The notes: generated by a model not told the origin, from the letters alone. Counted from the first letter of the stretch, positions 1-12,796 are shown. The stretch is DNA of 64,000 nt from Reticulitermes speratus (GCA_021186555.1 JAJKFL010000042.1:13012781-13076780), one strand, 5' to 3'. Program-made: numbers and translations.

Positions 1-199
1 GATGTGTTGATGAGCTGTGTGTAGAGCGCTTATGAGGAAACCCACGTTGAAATATGATGCTTTACAGGCAAATAAGTAGATTGTAGAATAATATTAAAAA
101 TGAATTTAGGAAAATAGGTTTTGATTACATAAATTGATTTGAACTTTCTAAGAATAGAGTCTATCTTATAGATTATGAAACTTTCTTTCCTTCTTTCTT

Positions 200-444
200 T
201 CTTGGTCTGACCTGTTCTACCTACACATTATAGGTGCAGCGGTTATTGTATCACCTGATTACATTCAATGACACACACACACTCGGTAGGACTCCTCTGG
301 ACAAGTGATCGGCCCGTCACAGACAAGACACAACATTCACAAGAGACAGGCAGCCATGTTCTCAGCGGGATTAGAACCCGCAATCCCAGTAAACGAGCGA
401 CCGCAGACCCACACATTAGACCGCGCGGCCACCGAGATCGGCGA
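200..444 (-). mobile_element. SINE family A (tRNA-derived)
   Basis: On the minus strand the tRNA-like head has box B-type GGGTTCTAATCCCG, followed by the family's GTCTCTTGTGAATG and CCAGAGGAGTCCTACC body. It has the same alternative 3' tail (AGGTAGACAGAGGTCAAGAC type) as the copy at 2231-2502. Confidence 0.7.
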
Positions 445-500
445 TTAAGAAACCTCGAGGCACAAATAGGATGGGTAATTTCATGCTTCAGCCGCGATGT

Positions 501-706
501 TGAGATCTACGCTCTTCTGGGATATTGCGCAGCGCCGAGTGGTAATCCTTTACCGACGTTTCGGGACAAACTGTCGGTCCCATCTTCAAGGGTCGAGAAA
601 TCCAAAACTTCTTGACCCTTGAAGTTGGGAACGATAGGTTGTCCCGAAACATCGGTAAAGTATTACCACTCGACGCTGCGTTATATCCGAGAAGAGATCT
701 CAGGAC
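501..706. repeat. Foldback element, arms about 98 bp
   Basis: The left arm GAGATCTACGCTCTTCTGGG pairs with the right arm ending GAGAAGAGATCTC, with a loop of about 10 bases near 603. Each arm holds a hairpin of the form GGGAC-loop-GTCCCGAAAC, preceded by TTGAAGATGGGAC or a variant, resembling the termini of Penelope-like retroelements in inverted arrangement. Confidence 0.7.
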
Positions 707-2005
707 GCGTAATTAGTTGGTTGTTTGCTTGCTGGATGAATTAAGTTTCCGTACACCATTCATACCAGACGTGCAGCGTCATAAGCCACGTGAAGGCATC
801 TTAGACAGACAAATAATTAAAACATACAAAATATTTTAACTTACTCCCTGCAGTAACAAAAAGGCATTGGATTTGCCAATTATAATCCCTAAGGTTCTTT
901 TGCACTAGTAGAAGAACGTGACGACGAGCAAATGGTGGAAGAGAAATGACATTTCCTCTCCTGCTGAAGGTTGCTAATGCCTTGGAGTTGTAAATCCATT
1001 AACAGTGTCGCCTAATTAGTGTGGCTTTTCGATTTTTTTTACAATCCAAGGTGAGTCAAAGCAAGCCTACTCTTATACAGTCCACTAGCTCATTCAGTTA
1101 CTGCTCAGAGTAACTTTAACCGCAATTGACAGTGTACTTTTAGTGAAATGAGATGTGCTCATTGTATATTCATCAGAGATGGTTAATAATACCATCTAAA
1201 GATGGTAGTACGAGTCAAGTAGAAGTAACTGCTGGTCAACAGATGGCAGAAGCAACAACATTCTGCGCATAGTTAAAGATTCACTTTCATACACTCAAGT
1301 GTTCGCTATGCTAAATTTCACAATCCGGCCCTCTTTATACCGAACGAATATCCTAGCACAGCTTAGGCATCGTAATTGGCACCAAATCCGTCTTTGTGGT
1401 GTCCTGAAGATAATAATCCCCAAAGTCCTACTGATATTCGAATCTCTGCCGTGTGATACGGAAAACCGAAAAATGAAGCTACATTTCCGATATATTAATA
1501 TTAATCCCGTGTCAATTTTACTTTGATTATCTGTGTCATTTGATAAGTTAATGATAATTTTGTATCGCGTATAGTAAAAGTGCGATTTCCCATTATCATA
1601 TTTCCCAAATCACTGGAAATTAAATTAAAACAAACAATAATTGAATAACATGAAGACCCTTATATTTCCACTTTCTGGAACTTCTTTGCGAACGCCTAAT
1701 TTTCAAAAACAACTGTGCCATTTTCTGGGGGTAAATGGCCAGGGCGTGAAACTGACACGGCCTAACATACCAGAAGACTTGAATTTTCATGAAGCCTTTC
1801 ATTACATAAGGTAATTTAAAAATAAAATGCAAGCCTCGGTGAGACATACTCGTATTTTTGTAACTTCAATCCCTCGTACATTTCTCTACTGTGACACATA
1901 TGTCAGATATTTTCTCTCAAGCCTAAATGTCATAACCTACGACAACTATCTTTACGTTTGTTAAGTTCCACAGTTATAAGTTAAGTTTAGGGATCATGAA
2001 TTAAA
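707..2005. other. Intergenic, nothing recognised
   Basis: AT-rich, no coherent reading frame and no repeat shared with the rest of the window. Confidence 0.6.
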
Positions 2006-2150
2006 GTTGTTCCTGTCCACGCCATGAAGGCATAGAGGAGTATAATTCCAGCTCCACCTTGGCAATAGATGGAGGCGATTGGTCAGCCTCACGCTCCGGC
2101 CGCTTTACCCCTAAAGAAAGAAACCCTGATACCCCATGCTCGTAAGACTG
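2006..2150 (-). mobile_element. SINE family B fragment
   Basis: Only the 3' half: the minus strand has GGGTAAAGCGGCCGGAGCGT and GCTGGAATTATACTCCTCTA. Confidence 0.6.
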
Positions 2151-2230
2151 GGCGGACCCCACAGCCTGTCTTGGATTCACAACTGATATGTAGTAAAATA
2201 AATGAACTATGAATCATAGTTAATTTATTT

Positions 2231-2502
2231 CTTCTTTCTTTCTAGTCTTGACCTCTGTCTACCTACTCGTTATAGGTGTAGAGGGTTATTGGTGCACCTG
2301 ATCACACTCAAGGACACACACACACTGGTAGGACTCCTCTGGACGAGAGATCGGCCCGTCGCAGAGACCTCTACCTGACAACACAACACTGACAAGAAAC
2401 AGGTATACTCGTACATCCCCCTGTCGGGATTCGAACCCGCAATCCCAGCAAGCGAACGGCCGCAGACTCACGCCTTAGACTAAGCGGCCACTGGGATCGG
2501 CC
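2231..2502 (-). mobile_element. SINE family A (tRNA-derived)
   Basis: Minus strand: GATCCCAGTGGCCGCTTAGT head, box B GGGTTCGAATCCC, and family body with GTAGAGGTCTCTGCGACGG. Possible diverged target duplication GTTAATTTATTT / GTTAGTTTGTTT on either side. Confidence 0.8.
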
Positions 2503-2589
2503 GTTAGTTTGTTTCACTGTAGGTAAATAGTGCTTGATAGTTTGCTTGATTTTACTACTTTTTCGTATTTCCCAAATTTAACTACACGT

Positions 2590-3030
2590 AATCGAGTCCT
2601 TCTTCAGAAGCTAGTCAAGAAATACCCGAATTTTACTGAGCCTGAAATTTCATTACCGTGTTCACAAGAACCCGCCACTTGCCGATATCCTGAGCCACAT
2701 TAATCCAACCCACGACTTTCCGTTGTATTTTCTTCACATTCATGTTAATATACACTCATGTACGGCTAGGCCCTAAACCCTCTATGCATTTGCCTTCTCT
2801 CGCATGTTTCCCAAATGCCCCGCCCATTTCAAGCTCCTGGATCTGATCATTCTAAAAACATTTGGCGAGGAGTAGGCCTACAAATCATGAAGTTCCTCTT
2901 GTGCAATTTTCGACAGTCTCCTGTTACGTCCTCCCTCTTGGGTCCAAATATGACCCTCACAACGCTCTCAAGAGTCCTAAGCCTATGTTATTCCCTCACT
3001 GTGGCAGTCCACCTTTGGGCCCTGTTCTGA
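2590..3030 (-). mobile_element. LINE fragment, RT C-terminal tail
   Basis: The minus strand matches the tail shared by the copy at 26195-26680 (Cys-poor, Arg-rich GHVAR and RPRRRW region followed by a [10 protein letters not shown]-like stretch). Frame badly decayed. Confidence 0.6.
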
Positions 3031-3094
3031 GCCAGTTGAATCCAGCCCAAACCCACATACACATTTATTTAGTAATCATGTCAAAATTTTCTTT

Positions 3095-3240
3095 CAGTCT
3101 GCGCTTTACGTTTCCCAAATGGTCTCTACCCTCCATATTTTATGATCAAAATTTTGTTTGCATTTCACATCCCCGCCATGCGTGCTACCTGGCCCGCCTA
3201 CGTTATCCTCCTTCATAACTCTAATAATATTCTTTCAAGA
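3095..3240 (-). mobile_element. LINE fragment, second copy of the same tail
   Basis: The CGTTTCCCAAATGGTCTCTA and CGCCATGCGTGCTACCTGGC blocks repeat part of the adjacent LINE tail, so this is a separate truncated copy or a local duplication. Confidence 0.45.
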
Positions 3241-3298
3241 GTAAAAACTGTCACTTAGGATACACCTACATTTTAAAATTCTGTACTAGAAGTCGTTT

Positions 3299-3517
3299 CC
3301 CAGTGGCCGCGCGGTCTAAGGCGTGGGTTTACGGCCTCTCGCTTACTGGGATTGTGGGTTCGAATCCCGCCGGGGGCATGGATGTCTGTCTCTTGTGAGT
3401 GTTGTGTCTTGTCAGGTATAGGTCTCTGCGACGAGCTGGTCCCTCGTCCAGAGGAATCCTCCTCGAAAAATGAGGCGGCCTAGGCCCCCAAGGGGCTGTC
3501 GAGCCATTGGAAAAAAA
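3299..3517 (+). mobile_element. SINE family A with target duplication
   Basis: Head CCCAGTGGCCGCGCGGTCTA, box B GTGGGTTCGAATCCC, then GAGGCGGCCTAGGCCCCCAA and a short poly-A. Flanked by AGAAGTCGTTT (3288-3298) and AGAAGTTGTTT (3518-3528). Confidence 0.88.
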
Positions 3518-4317
3518 AGAAGTTGTTTATTATTCTCTATGATTTCCTGATTTATGTACAGAATATCAGTTAGAAGTCCCCCACATTTCAGGCACAAAAC
3601 ACCAGCGACCTCAGGGTCACATATGTTTACGTGCACATTACACGCTACGACCCCGTCATACAACCTTCGCTCATTCCCCATTGGCGTGACAGTCTTTAAG
3701 AATAACCTCTCTTAGAAACGTGTATAGTAACAGGGAGAGGTCTAATTACCATGCACTCGCCTGCCGGTTAATGAGTGCTGGCGCACGAGAGCCGACAATG
3801 ACCCACATCGCTTGTCTTCTGTCGCAACATCTTCGGCACCATCACTAATATCAGAGTGTCTTGTTTAACGTCCTTTGAACATGAAAGAAGGCTAGTACAA
3901 TTCCTGAATGACTAAAATTAAAGCCATATGAGCTATTGTTAGGCTAGTGAATCTAAGGAGCTAGGACGGGCTGGGCATGTCAATAAGATGGGAAATACAA
4001 GGAAAGCGTAAGGAAATTTGGTGGGGAAAGTTCTTGGAATATTTACATTGTAAGATCGAGTAGGAGATAGGAGATTAACAGTGGAATGAATTTTACGAGG
4101 ATAGGCAGTGGACAGAACTGGCTGAAGAACGCCTCCATTGGGGTGTTGTGGTGTCAGCGGTGTTGAAACTCCTGGTTGTGCTACTACAGTACCTCTCAGT
4201 CATGACAGCACTGACAGTATACTGACACTGTTTTGTTTCTATTCGCCATCATATTCAAAACAAAGCCGGTTTAGCTCAGATAGTATACTGACAAAAATAG
4301 GATGGACAACCGAAGGA

Positions 4318-4530
4318 CAGGGCAGGAACATGAGAATTTTCTCTTTCTCCAAAGCGTCCACGCCGACTTCGACGCCTACCCAGCATCCTATTCAAGCTGT
4401 ACAGGGAGCAATTTCCACGGGAGTAAAGCGACCGAGGAATAAGGACGACAACTTCCATCTGGTGTTGAGGTTAAACATATATGGAGCTATATCTTCATTC
4501 CCCTATACGTCTCCATGGTACGGTGTTTAA
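4318..4530 (+). mobile_element. SINE family B, 5'-truncated
   Basis: Contains GAGATTTT-like start, GGGAGTAAAGCGACCGAGGA, GGTGTTGAGGTTAAACATAT and GGAGCTATATCTTCATTCCC. Confidence 0.6.
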
Positions 4531-4587
4531 TTAAGTACATGGACAACTTTTATAAAATTCTATCCGTTGAATTTCAAACCCCATATC

Positions 4588-4886
4588 ACGCGGTGGCGCA
4601 GTTGGTTGAGGCACTGCGCTACAAGCCGGAAGGTCGCGGGTTCGATTCCCAATGGTGTCATTGAAATTTTTCATTGACATAATCCTTTCGGTCGCACTAT
4701 GGCGCTGGGGTCGACTCAGCCTCTAACAGAAATGAGTACCAGGAGTATTTCCTGGGGGTAAAGGCGGCCGGTGCGTACGGCTACAAACCTTACCACCTTC
4801 ATGTGCCGATTGTCTAGAAATCTGGAAGCCTCAACCTCCTGGAACCCTAAGGGCCTGTCCAGGCCTGTAATGGGATTGCTTTACTC
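4588..4886 (+). mobile_element. SINE family C
   Basis: tRNA-like head CACGCGGTGGCGCAGTTGGT (box A) with box B GCGGGTTCGATTCCC, body GTCGACTCAGCCTCTAACAG, core TTTCCTGGGGGTAAAGGCGG, and 3' end CCTGTAATGGGATTGCTTTA. About 90 percent like the copy at 44015. Confidence 0.85.
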
Positions 4887-5294
4887 AACGCTGTATTATA
4901 TGAGCAAGTCAAGCTTTGTTAAATAAATCCTAAATCGTACACAAACGACTACACAGACAACGCTGAACTGTATAGCGGTTTGTTTTAGCCACCACACAGT
5001 TCAGAATGTGTGACTCACTTGGTCTCAAGGCCTGTATGTAGCACGTTTCAGACCTGCCTGTCCACGTGACAGCTGTTGTGAGCAAGATAATGAACCTTCG
5101 GGTCCTCAAAGCCGAGTAGCTACTTTGTTAAGCAGCTAATCGACTGTAATTTTTTGACAGAACACTCTGTTCCATGGAATAATTTCGTCCACTAGTGCAT
5201 AAATGTCATGTGTGAATTTCCGTGAATCTATTCAGTCTCTACAAGAAAATGCAGGATTATTGTCTTAACGCCTTGAGGCCTGAAATTCGTCTAA

Positions 5295-5715
5295 ATAATA
5301 TTTAAAAATTAAGTTACTACCTCACAGAAAACACACTGTATCTCCATTACAAATACTAACGGCCTAATGCCTTAGGGAAAAAAATCTGTTTTTATTTTGT
5401 AAGCCATGCAAAATATAAACACTCTCTGTGGCCAAAGTACAGGACACTTAACCATTTGAAGACGGACTGCTCCCCCCCCCCCCCCCCCCAACCCGCAAAA
5501 TAAATTTGTTTTTTTTACAAGGTTCCCAAGCGTTTCCTTCTTGTTGTTCTCATAATATTAGCTTAGAAGTACACGTGTAGATTGACTTTCGTCTACATTA
5601 TACATAAAACTTAACTTATTACCCCAGAGAAAACAAAACCCGTGTCCATTACAAACACCAAACGGTTAATACAGCTTACGGAAATAATGGTATTTTTGTG
5701 AAATGAAACACGTAC
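5295..5715. repeat. Old duplication, two copies about 300 bp apart
   Basis: About 5295-5410 and 5600-5715 share an AAGTTACTACC/AACTTATTACC start, CAGAGAAAAC, CCATTACAAA and TACGGAAAT-like blocks, at an estimated 70 percent identity. A C run of about 19 lies between them (5471-5489). Confidence 0.5.
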
Positions 5716-6287
5716 GAGTAAGTACACTGTATGGGCAATATGCAGTTTCTAAACATTACAGCAGGTGGTATATATAGTTACCATTGGGTTTTAAGTTTTT
5801 AATGTTAAAGAGGGTGGTGTATGTATAGTAACCAATGTGTTTGGAACTATTACGTGTTTTGTTTCCAAATCCTTCATGTATCTGATTCATAAGCATTTAA
5901 TGCCCGGCATTTGCATAACCACTTAACAAACGTAGACTTGAAACCGCAGCAACAGGTAACAAGGCTTCATGTTAATAGCCTTGCCACATGTTCTTGCATC
6001 TTTGTATCTTTCAATCTACATGAGATAATGGGGAAGTCCAAGCAAAGCCACCAGGTACAGTGCGTTACAGAAAACATAATATTACACAGACCTACACTCT
6101 TAAATATTCTTTGCTTCTTTACGTGAATTTAACGAACCCCATGTCTTAGATCAAGGACAAATTTTTATACGGTACTCAACTGCAAACTGTATTTCGAAAA
6201 TATTAATAAAGTTTAGTCCGAGCTTAATGTAAAGCGAGACAAAATTACTTCCACCCCACACATTTTTTATAAAGACTCAAAATATCT

Positions 6288-6527
6288 GCACCTGAGAAGC
6301 AGAAGGGTGCAAGTCCAGTTTTATCTTACTTGAGATAATGCATAATTTTTCTTAAAATTTCAAGCTCTTTCAAATGCAGATGATCGTAAGTCCAAATACT
6401 GTCCCAGTGTAGCTGGACCAAGAATTAGACAGCAGTAAGTCACATATTGTTGTAAGAAAAATGACGTATTATCTCAAGTATGATAAATTTAGACTAACGC
6501 CCTTCTCGTTCTCAAGTCCAGGTATGT
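6288..6527. repeat. Foldback element, arms about 65 bp
   Basis: CTGAGAAGCAGAAGGG with TTACTTGAGATAATGCAT on the left pairs with ATTATCTCAAGTATGATAAA and CCCTTCTCGTTCTCAAGTCC on the right. The roughly 110-bp middle is unpaired. Non-coding. Confidence 0.6.
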
Positions 6528-7247
6528 ATTTCACATTTGTTCAGTAACTTTTGAAGTTACAAAAATGGATTGACAGATGGACTGACAGAGAGTAGCTAAA
6601 CTGTTGATGACTGTACAAAACTTTCATAAAAATAGAGACATGCGACTAATGCAGAAATGTCTTTACAGTTTATCCAATCGTTTATTTATTTATTTATTTT
6701 CCTACTCACTTGTTTTTCGGAATACTTATCCCTTCCACTTGATTTAATGTCTCTATCTTTTAATTCCTTCTTCGCACTACTTTTCTTCCTTTCTTTCTAA
6801 TTATCCCTCTTGATTCATTAATGTCTTTCCTTCACTTCTTATCCTTTCCTTTACACTGTCCTTTCTCTTCGCTCTATCTCTCTCTTCTGCCTAGAACCAA
6901 CGCATTTTCCCTTTCCCTTGCTGTTCCTCTCTTGCTTCGCCCTCTCAACACACACAAACAAGCCGCGTGCGATTGGTTATGTAAATATCTGTGTTGAACT
7001 GTAGCTCACCTCTGTAATTCTTTGAAACATGAACACAGCGACGTCTCTCCTTTGACTCCATCACGATCTGCAAACCGGTCGTTTTGCAAAGGCATCACGC
7101 CGTTTTGTGACTGCGATAAGACACGAGTGAGTGACGCACAAACTGCCGACGGTAATGCGAAAAGGAAGAGCCACCAGTCACTGTCAAATTTTCGGCATGG
7201 AATTCTATGTTCACTTATTTTTGTACAGTCTAATAAACATATATGTG

Positions 7248-7545
7248 AGCCGGGATAGCTCAGTCAATATAGTGACTAGGCTACGGGCCCAATGACAGAG
7301 GAATGGCGTTTCGATTTGCGGCAGGGGTATGAGATTTTCCTGTTTTCCAATGTGTCGAACGGCATCGGGGCCCATTCAGCCTCTTATTCAACGGGTAACG
7401 AACGTTCTTTTCTTGAGGGCAAAACAGCTGGGGCGTGAATCTAACCACTCCCCTTCATCTGATACTGAATTTAAGAATGTTTGGACCTATATCTCCATTA
7501 TACCATATGGCTTCAGGGCCTGCACAGAAAAAAAACTTGCCCTTT
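7248..7545 (+). mobile_element. SINE family B, old copy
   Basis: Head GAGCCGGGATAGCTCAGTCA, decayed middle, then CTGGGGCGTGAATCTAACCA and a GGACCTATATCTCCATTATA 3' part. Confidence 0.7.
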
Positions 7546-7972
7546 ACTGAATAAGCAACTGTGTTCATATTGCAGAAAATTGTTTATTCGACATATTTAA
7601 TATGTAAAGCGTGTAAGAACTAAAAGTCTATTTCCTGATAATCAGCTCTGTTTATTTTCTAATTTTTGTGCTGGTGTAATACTGCGTCTCTTGGAAACGC
7701 GGCCTGTAATGGGTCACGTGTACAACTTTCGGAAGACAGTCGATAGAATATGAAGCATGCGTGGAAACATAAATAAACCAAACAATAAATTTTTAGCAAA
7801 TTTCATTTCCGTAAGTAAAAAAGTTGGCTTTTGAAATCACCATACAGTTTGTATGCGTACTTCCTAACTTCAAGTTGAAATTACCTGATCGGTTTTCACA
7901 GAACATCGTACGAACGTTATGTTATGTCCGCTTCAATATCGTAATTTTTATTTTCCTATAAGCAGTAATAAC

Positions 7973-8193
7973 CCGGTGGGGGGCGAGATTTTCCGCACCC
8001 GTCCAGACCGGACCTGGGGCCTACCGAGCCTCCTGTACAATGGGTACCGGGTCTTTCCCGGAGGTAAAGAGGCCGGGGCGAGGCGTTGACCACCCACCCC
8101 CATATCGCGCCGAGGTTAAAGAAAGAGTAGAGCTATACCTCTGCTCCCCCTCTGGGCCTTCATGGCCTGTTCTAGGGTGAATTCTTTACCCTT
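7973..8193 (+). mobile_element. SINE family B, 5'-truncated, with 9-bp target duplication
   Basis: Starts inside the body at GGTGGGGGGCGAGATTTTCC and runs to TTCTAGGGTGAATTCTTTAC. AGTAATAAC flanks both sides (7964-7972 and 8194-8202). Confidence 0.8.
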
Positions 8194-8545
8194 AGTAATA
8201 ACTACATGGCCGACTCGCGAAATTGTGTGGTGGAAGCGACACTAGCGCCACTAAATTTGAGTACTCAAAACATATAGGCCTAGTAATATAGCTTCAAAAA
8301 AATACGCAGTATTTATTGAAGTAATTTTTAGAGAGTAATAGGGGTAACATGATGACCGCGCAAATATCGCTTTCCCTTTCGATTTGATGGCGATACGTAA
8401 AGCATTATTATATGAATTAGGCACGTAAAATTTGGTTACAGAAACAGACCACAAACTTATCTGAAAAAGGTATGTAAAATGTTTTTTGTAAATCAGCAAT
8501 TAGCTACAAACATGGAGACAGTGAGAAACAATGAAGTAATTACCT

Positions 8546-8730
8546 CTTCTTCTTCTTCTTAGTTAGCCCTACAGTCCCAAGTGGACCTTGACCTCCTCAA
8601 TGGCCTTCTTCCATTCTTTCCTATTCGTGGATATTTCCCTCCAATTTGTAATTCTTCCCTTCTTAATATCCGTCCAAACACTCTCCCACCATCTAGATGT
8701 TGGTCTTCTTCTTTTCCTTACACCCTCAGG
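8546..8730 (-). mobile_element. LINE fragment, RT C-terminal tail, other subfamily
   Basis: The minus strand encodes a recognisable end: WWESVWTDIKKG, NWREIST, RKEWKKAIEEV, then a (GAA)n 3' end. Confidence 0.7.
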
Positions 8731-9499
8731 TTGACTGCTGAAACTTTGCTTGACTTTTCTGAAGTTATTATATCCGCCAAAATTAAGGGCGACACAGACT
8801 GTACTTAAGTGTGAAGTTGTTCATAAACCCGAAATAACAACAACAGTAAAAATAAGAACAGATTAAGCAAATTAATAAATCTTTTGGACCGTTCGCAACT
8901 CATTTCCCGTTACAACCACTGGCTTGTATATTCAACATACGTCTCAGGTTGCACAACTCATCAATTATAAACAAACAAACAAGCAAAAAACAAATGTTTT
9001 AATGTACAAAAATGTCAGTGATACCGCCTCAAGGTTTGTGACAAATCCTTATTATTAAAACGACTTTCCTTCCTTCCTTGTTTTATTCAGACACTACATT
9101 TCCGTCGTCAAGAATAAATATATTATACACATAAAATCCACTTCGTTGGGTCCATTAAACTGAGCTAATTTCTATTCCATATTCAGTGCAATAAACTGCA
9201 GCAATCATTATCGTATGTTTCTATTTTCTACCTGACAATGGCAGCGCAGACAGCTTCCGAACTGTCGCGCCGTAACAAAACAAAGTGGCGAGAAAGAGTA
9301 CGTAATACACGTAGAAATTGAATTGAAATGCTAAATTACTTACGTAGCATACATTACAGTATTTCACACTTCGTGTAACAAACCTTACACACAAAAAGCA
9401 TTTTAATTTTATAATGTTCATCTTGAAGTAAAGAGCAGAATAATTTCAGAGAGTGTTTGCTCTCATTCAGATTAGCATCTTTTATTCCCTCTGTCTCAT

Positions 9500-9590
9500 A
9501 GCTCAAAACATAAAGACTGAAATGCGAAAAAGTCTATAATTCCATCTGACGTCTTATACGGGTGTGAAACTTGATCTCTCATTCTAAGAA
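9500..9590 (+). mobile_element. Short LINE RT remnant
   Basis: CTTATACGGGTGTGAAACTT corresponds to the LYGCETWS motif near the end of LINE reverse transcriptases. Only about 90 bp is recognisable. Confidence 0.45.
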
Positions 9591-9835
9591 AAGACCATAA
9601 AAAAAGGCTTAACTGCAAAATAAATATCTTGGTGATTGCATGCAGTTTTGTAGTTGGTTGACCTGCTGCTTCTATATTCAGAGTATAACATCAAACTCAA
9701 GGTGGAGACAGACGTTTCCTCCGCACCGTCGGCACATGAAATCGGATCCCAGAAGAGAGCAATCTTAATGCTCATCGCCGTGACAACATAAAACATTGGG
9801 GTGTAGTTAAATAACCTGGACACTGGTTCTGAAAG

Positions 9836-10089
9836 GAAGCCGGAATAGCGTAGTCGGTATAGCTAGATGGTCCGGGGTCCGAATCACGGTAGGGGAGATT
9901 TTTCTCTTCTCCTAAACCTCCAGACCGGCAAACTCAGCCTCCTATTCAATGGGCACCTAGGTTCTTTCCCGGGAGTAAAGCGGCCAGGGAGTGAAGTTAA
10001 CCACTCACCTCCATCTGGTGCCGAGGTTAAGAATGAGTGGAGCTATACCTCTATACCTCCCATACGCCTTCATGGCCTAGACAAAGAAA
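9836..10089 (+). mobile_element. SINE family B, perfect 14-bp target duplication
   Basis: Flanked by ACTGGTTCTGAAAG (9822-9835 and 10090-10103). Head GAAGCCGGAATAGCGTAGTC; a deletion shortens the tRNA-like part. Confidence 0.92.
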
Positions 10090-10103
10090 ACTGGTTCTGA
10101 AAG

Positions 10104-11129
10104 TGCGTGCTTTACGCTTTCCGTATGACAGCGTGTAACCACGAGCAGCAATGACCTGAAGTACACCCAGCAACACTGTAACAGCATTCCGCTTACTTTT
10201 CCTCTCGGCTGTTTCTATCAGCTGGGAAATCTACAACATTACATACGCGTGTCATCACTGAAGACCTTGATACTGATAGCAAGTAAAATATGAAACGTTG
10301 GCTAAGATACTAAGCCTGTCATCCCGACGGCCGGCAAGGTTACCTGCTGAGGATTGCTATTACATTCTCTGAGAATTAATTTGCATATCTTCTATAAACC
10401 TACTTGATCCTTAACTGCAAATTTTAATTTATAAAATACTGAACCAAGGAAACAAACCAAGGACTAAACGTAAAGTATTCTAGAGGCGTTGCTGTACATT
10501 CTGCAAATCCTATCGTTTTCATAAAAGCGCAAATTTTATATTACGTTTATTGTGTGCATTAGAAATTACACGGGGATGGCGCAAACGTTTGAAGTAAAGT
10601 CTCTCAAATTCGTGGCAATGCAAATCTATACTTGTAGAATTCACATTTCGACATAAACAACTTATGTAATTATCAACTTATAATGCCACTTCCTTCTCTA
10701 GAGACGTAATAAATTTTCCCAGAAAACATCTGCTTATTTTGTGTGGTTTCCGAACCTCTTCTTATGCCACGATCGCTCTATTCATGATATTTAGTTTCAA
10801 CTGTGACCACGCTACCTGCAGAAAGTTTTCAGACGTGAGAATTAATCAACCAATAAATAAATAATCTGAAACACAATATGTAAAACCGAATGCTTAAAAC
10901 TCAAAAATAAGCTATTAAGCCATGTAATATGTGGCCATTTATTACAATGTAAGAGCTCTCGGTGCACACATATGTGTGTACATACAGAACGGCCTTTATC
11001 TTTTCCCTGAGACCGGCAGCATTATCCCATAGAAAGCTTGCATCCTCTGGGAACGCCGGGACAGCTGCCGTACTCAGGAATATGATAAAATAAACATCCT
11101 GTACATATATTTCTATGTGCTGGAACGTG
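10104..11129. other. Intergenic, nothing recognised
   Basis: AT-rich sequence between a SINE and a LINE tail; only short spurious frames. Confidence 0.55.
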
Positions 11130-11545
11130 AAAACTTCGGAAAGTAGATCAGAAATAACTGGAAAATTTTGAAATGTGGTGCTGGAGAAGAATGGAGATAA
11201 GTTGGACCGATCGTGTGAGAAATGAAGAAGTATTACACAGAGTCAAGGAGGAGAGGAATATCCTACATACAATAAAAAGCAGAAAGTTTAACTGGATTGG
11301 TCACATCTTGCGTAGAAACTGCCTTCTACAACACGTGATTGAAGGAAAGTTAGAGGGAATGACAGGAATGACGGGAAGACGAGGAAGAAGGCGTAAGCAG
11401 CTACTGGATGACCTTAATGGAAAAGAGAAGATACTGGAAATTGAAAGCGGAAGCACTAGATCGCACCCGGTGGAGAACTCGCTTTGGAAGATGCTACGGA
11501 CCTGTCGTAAGACAGACTACAGAATGAATGAATGAATGAATGAAT
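11130..11545 (+). mobile_element. LINE 3' end, RT C-terminal tail, (TGAA)n terminus
   Basis: Reads RMEISWTDRVRNEEVLHRVK, then RKFNWIGHILRRNCLLQHVI and RRGRRRKQLLDDL before a frameshift near 11425. The other frame continues the family's usual end. The element stops in (TGAA)n at 11522-11545, as expected for its 3' terminus. Confidence 0.85.
11522..11545. repeat. (TGAA)n microsatellite at LINE end
   Basis: About six TGAA units closing the LINE at 11130. Confidence 0.85.
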
Positions 11546-11867
11546 ATTTCTACACAAACAAATGCGTTAAATGTGTACATCTGATACAGACAAACATATT
11601 GGAGGCGCAGACTCATATCCTTCTTGGAGAGGATGCCCCAACGCTACTACGCTGCAATGGTCAGTCTTGCAGACTACCATTTGATCATGAGTTTCAAAAG
11701 GGGTTCGATGCCATGACGGACCGTCAGTTGCAAGGCGATATGAAGTTGAACTTGGACATTGAAGAAATCGATATGAGGTTTGACAGAATTGACTTTGTGA
11801 CTCGATGCCTGAACGTCCAGTTACTGTTCAGCAGAGTCAGAGAAAAACAGTGTCCATCCAGACTCGT

Positions 11868-12120
11868 GAAGGGGAGGTATAGCTCCACTCATTCCAAACT
11901 TCTGCACTAGATGGAAGTAAGTGGTCACTTTCACACTACGGCCATTTTACCTCAGGGAAAGTCCCCGGTGTACATTGAATAGGAGGTAGGGTGGACCTCA
12001 GAGATGGTATGGACCCTTCCGTGATGAGAAAAGCCTCTTGGCTCTGCTGAGAATAGAAACACGATTCCTTAATTGTCAAACCCGTAGCCTAATCACTATC
12101 ACTGAGCTATCCCGGTTCGT
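11868..12120 (-). mobile_element. SINE family B
   Basis: The minus strand starts at GAACCGGGATAGCTCAGTGA and ends in GGAGCTATACCTCCCCTTCA. Confidence 0.8.
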
Positions 12121-12796
12121 ATATTGATTTCACAGTGACAGGTTCTTTACTCAGACGAACGCCGAACAAAAGCCATGAACTTTTATAGTAACGATTTTTC
12201 CTGCAGTCTGAAATAAGAGTAAAATTAATATACGTGTGAATTAAACAAGGCGAGCAACGTAACTGACTGCTCTTTACGAGGACTGTATGTGTGACATATC
12301 AATTTATTTTGTGCAGCAAAATACGCACAGAACTAAAGCCACTAGCACAGGGGCGTTTCGGGAGACCCGGACGTAGCTTAAGAATTGTTGCCCGTCATAC
12401 ACAATTATACGTCACACCCTCACACGTTCACCCACACGACACAAAATAAGCACAGCAGACTTGCTCTGAAGTCCGTCGTAATTAATTTAAATTACAAAAA
12501 CGCTATTTACTTGCTCTAATTCACTTACGTCACAACTTCTTGGCAATGCAAAGAGTTCTAAGGCAGGCCTACACAAGTAACTGCAGCAATAAATGAACTC
12601 ATATATTAAAAATCTATACAAAGTAGGTAATTTTAAATAAATACAATCTACAAAGTTAACATTCTCAGTCAAAGTGTGACTGCCTGTAGGCATTAAGGGG
12701 CCACCTCAAACGCGGCCAAGTTCATCCACGCTTCATATTGCTTATGCCCTGGGCAATATGAAAAAAGTTAGAACATGCCCACAGGAAGAATTACTA

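Noticed and set aside
3299-3375. tRNA genes suggested by box A and box B motifs
   Set aside because: All such matches continue into a SINE body; none folds as a free-standing tRNA with matching acceptor arms by eye.
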